DNA from: Lachnospiraceae bacterium UBA1759
GTDB taxonomy: Bacteria > Bacillota > Clostridia > Lachnospirales > Lachnospiraceae
Direction of reading: 5' to 3'
Assembly (NCBI GenBank): GCA_002315555.1
Contig: DCHF01000055.1
Coordinates: 322,829 to 386,828 of the forward strand
DNA length: 64,000 nt
A model generated the notes under the pieces. The model made no database searches. It worked only from the letters and a program-made list of their open reading frames with translations, and had not been told where the DNA came from. Numbering within the stretch: the stretch's first letter is position 1; each line of letters opens with the position of its first letter. A program made the position numbers and the translations under genes. This document shows, piece by piece, positions 61,993-64,000 of this stretch.

Positions 61993-63351
61993 ATGAAAGA
62001 AACAAATAAGACCGAACTTTTTGAAACTATGCCGGTCCCGAAGGCCATTACAAAAATGGCGGTCCCGACCGTTCTTGCCATGCTGGTTATGGTGATCTAT
62101 AACCTGGCCGATACCTATTTTGTCGGTATGCTGAATGATCCGATCCAGACAGCAGCGGTCACGCTTGCCGCACCGGTGCTTCTTGCATTTAATGCTGTGA
62201 ACAATCTTTTCGGCGTGGGATCGTCTTCGATGATGAGCCGTGCGCTCGGCCTCAAGGAATACGATACCGTGCGGAAAAGCTCGGCATTCGGCCTGTACAG
62301 TGCATTGATCTGCGCACTGTTATTTTCCGTGTTTGCAACGATCTTCCGCCAGCCGCTCCTTCATCTTCTGGGGGCGGAGGAGGAGAACATGGCGGCGACC
62401 TCCGCGTACATGTTCTATACGGTCACCCTCGGCGCGGCGCCGTGCATTCTGCACATCGTTATGTCCTATTTGTTCCGATCGGAAGGGGCATCGCTTCATG
62501 CGGGCATCGGCACGATGAGCGGCTGTTTTCTGAACATTCTTCTGGACCCGTTTTTCATCCTCCCGCAGTTCCTTAACATGGGGGCTGCCGGCGCGGGTTT
62601 TGCGACCATGATCTCCAATACCGTGGCGCTCCTTTATTATCTGGTCCTGCTTTTCGTTCGCCGCGGCAAGACCTGCATTTCCGTGGATCCCAGAGATTTC
62701 CGTCCGTCCAGGCGTATCGTAAAAGAGGTCTTTGGCGTAGGTGTTCCGGCCTGCATCCAGAACCTGTTAAACGTGACCGGTATGACGATCCTGAACAATT
62801 TCTGTGCGGCATTCGGCTCGGAAGCCGTTTCTGCTATGGGCATTTCGCATAAGATCACGATGATTCCGATGTACATCGCCCTCGGTATGTCCCAGGGCGC
62901 CATGCCGCTTGTGGGCTATAATTATGCCTCCGGCAATGTCAAACGCATGAAGCAGGCGGTCACGTTCACGGTCAAGGTGGCCGTGTCGATCTCCGTGGCC
63001 GGCGCGATCCTCTACTGGTTCTTTGCGGGCTCGATCATGAAGGCCTTTATGGAGAATACGCTGGTCGTTCAGTACGGCTCCGCATTCATCCGCGGCTTCT
63101 GTCTGGCACAGCCGTTCCTAGCGATGGATTTCATCGCCGTCGGCGTCTTCCAGGCCTGCGGCATGGGCTCCCGTTCACTGCTCTTTGCGATCCTTCGTAA
63201 GATCGTCCTGGAGATCCCGGCTATCATCGTGCTGAACATCATCTTCCCGATGTACGGCCTTTCCTACGCACAGCTTGTTGCGGAGGTCATTCTTGCCACC
63301 GCGGCAGTGATCTTCCTTGCCCGGATCTTCCGGAAGCTTGAAAAAAGGTGA
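61993..63351 (+). CDS. MATE family exporter
   Basis: 452-residue MATE protein with 12 predicted helices. Landmarks: PVPKAITKMAVPTVLAMLV, YNLADTYFVGML, GVGSSSMMSRALG, and in the second half GVGVPACIQNLLN followed by GMSQGAMPLVGYNYASGN. The substrate is unknown. A palindrome between the -35 and -10 boxes points to regulation by a repressor not encoded nearby. The next gene starts four bases after its stop. Confidence 0.9.
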   Translation: MKETNKTELFETMPVPKAITKMAVPTVLAMLVMVIYNLADTYFVGMLNDPIQTAAVTLAAPVLLAFNAVNNLFGVGSSSMMSRALGLKEYDTVRKSSAFGLYSALICALLFSVFATIFRQPLLHLLGAEEENMAATSAYMFYTVTLGAAPCILHIVMSYLFRSEGASLHAGIGTMSGCFLNILLDPFFILPQFLNMGAAGAGFATMISNTVALLYYLVLLFVRRGKTCISVDPRDFRPSRRIVKEVFGVGVPACIQNLLNVTGMTILNNFCAAFGSEAVSAMGISHKITMIPMYIALGMSQGAMPLVGYNYASGNVKRMKQAVTFTVKVAVSISVAGAILYWFFAGSIMKAFMENTLVVQYGSAFIRGFCLAQPFLAMDFIAVGVFQACGMGSRSLLFAILRKIVLEIPAIIVLNIIFPMYGLSYAQLVAEVILATAAVIFLARIFRKLEKR

Positions 63352-63354
63352 TTT

Positions 63355-64000
63355 ATGAGAAACAATGGTATGAACAGCAATATGGACGTCCGCGATTATA
63401 CGGACCCGATCTGCCCCTTTGATTTTTCCATGTGGCGGAAGGATGCACCGGTGCATTCCATTCCCGTGGACCGTGTGAAGGAAAAAGAGGACGATTATTT
63501 CTCAAGAAACGATTATGCCGGCGCGGAGCGTCATCTGAAATACTGGTTGACGGAAGCGGAAGCCGGAAATGATGTCCGCGGCGCGTTTTATATCCACAAC
63601 GAACTAATGGGGATCTACCGGTCATCGGACCGGAAGGAGGAGGCGCTCCGGGAGGCGCAGACAGCACTTTCCATGACGTCGCTTCCGGTCATCGGCGAGG
63701 AGTCCACGGCCGCAGCAACCGCTTATGTCAACGCGGCGACCGTATATAAGGTCTTCGACATGGCGGCGGAAGCACTGCCGATGTACGAGAAGGCCCGGAT
63801 CGTTTATGAACAGAACATTCAGCCCGGAGACTGGAAAATGGGCGGCCTGTATAACAATATGGCGCTGGCGCTCACCGACCTTGCGCGGTATGATGAAGCA
63901 CTTGCGCTGTATGAGAAGGCACTTCAGTGGATGGAATCCGTGCCGGACGGTGCGGGAAACCGCGCAGTCACGTATCTCAATATGTGCGATGCGCTGATGG
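63355..64000 (+). CDS. TPR-repeat protein (partial, 3' end beyond window)
   Basis: The frame opens at ATG 63355 and remains open for 215 codons to the window edge. Helix pairs of TPR type are visible: AYVNAATVYKVFDMAAEAL and NNMALALTDLARYDEALALY followed by EKALQWMES. There is no signal peptide. It begins just after the MATE gene and may be translated from that transcript. It is likely a protein-interaction scaffold; the rest is needed to say more. Confidence 0.8.
   Translation, partial: MRNNGMNSNMDVRDYTDPICPFDFSMWRKDAPVHSIPVDRVKEKEDDYFSRNDYAGAERHLKYWLTEAEAGNDVRGAFYIHNELMGIYRSSDRKEEALREAQTALSMTSLPVIGEESTAAATAYVNAATVYKVFDMAAEALPMYEKARIVYEQNIQPGDWKMGGLYNNMALALTDLARYDEALALYEKALQWMESVPDGAGNRAVTYLNMCDALM

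Overview
The window looks like chromosomal DNA of a Gram-positive anaerobe of the class Clostridia, most likely a Lachnospiraceae-type gut or rumen bacterium. The reasons are: strong GGAGG ribosome binding sites, TTGACA/TATAAT-type promoters, the HisZ plus short HisG arrangement, type III pantothenate kinase homologues, a type III glutamine synthetase, an Mrp/Mbh-type antiporter operon, and plant-polysaccharide enzymes. The taxonomic call is inference from gene content; no rRNA is present. Base composition is moderately GC-rich throughout except for one clearly AT-rich stretch at about 26.5-28.5 kb.

Layout. 1-3.7 kb (minus): an Mrp/Mbh-type cation/proton antiporter operon, cut by the left edge. 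4-9 kb (plus): a four-gene MacB-like ABC export operon with two different adaptor proteins. 9-11.2 kb: metA (Glu at position 111, so probably the acetyl-transferring type) and ilvE. 11.2-12.6 kb: MATE exporter. 12.9-15.3 kb: two Gfo/Idh/MocA oxidoreductases. 15.4-21.1 kb: dicarboxylate/amino-acid symporter, a two-module AAA+ protein and glutamine synthetase III, a possible glutamate/glutamine unit. 21-26.4 kb: HAD phosphatase, MFS transporter, serine beta-lactamase-fold hydrolase and M20 dipeptidase. 26.6-28.5 kb: AT-rich pair, an unknown membrane-anchored protein and a secreted chymotrypsin-fold protease with a pro-region. 28.5-36 kb: chorismate mutase-ACT protein, GH51 arabinofuranosidase, GNAT, metallophosphoesterase and a very large double beta-helix protein. 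36-38.4 kb: HAD phosphatase, a 28-residue membrane peptide, tRNA-Ser(CGA) and L-serine dehydratase.

38.5-46.8 kb is a complete histidine operon, hisZ-G-D-C-B-H-A-F-IE-K. It covers every step from PRPP and ATP to histidine, with mostly overlapping start and stop codons, and it lies behind an 8-bp direct-repeat array that may be its operator. 46.9-49 kb holds a decayed CBM6-like fragment and a DUF4838 protein. 49.2-57.8 kb: dinB, Mrp/NBP35 ATPase, an SseB-like protein, a small conserved protein, GNAT, hflX, an FAD oxidoreductase, an iron alcohol dehydrogenase and a free methionine-(R)-sulfoxide reductase. 57.9-64 kb: a third Gfo/Idh/MocA protein, a small membrane protein, an EamA transporter, an overlapping pair of divergent CoaX homologues, a second MATE exporter and the start of a TPR protein cut by the right edge.

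No CRISPR array, insertion sequence, prophage or integrase was seen. The points most worth checking are the paired CoaX homologues (one has lost the catalytic Asp), the AAA+ protein placed between the symporter and GlnN, the possible RNA switch covering the glnN ribosome binding site, the AT-rich protease pair, and the double beta-helix protein without a signal peptide.
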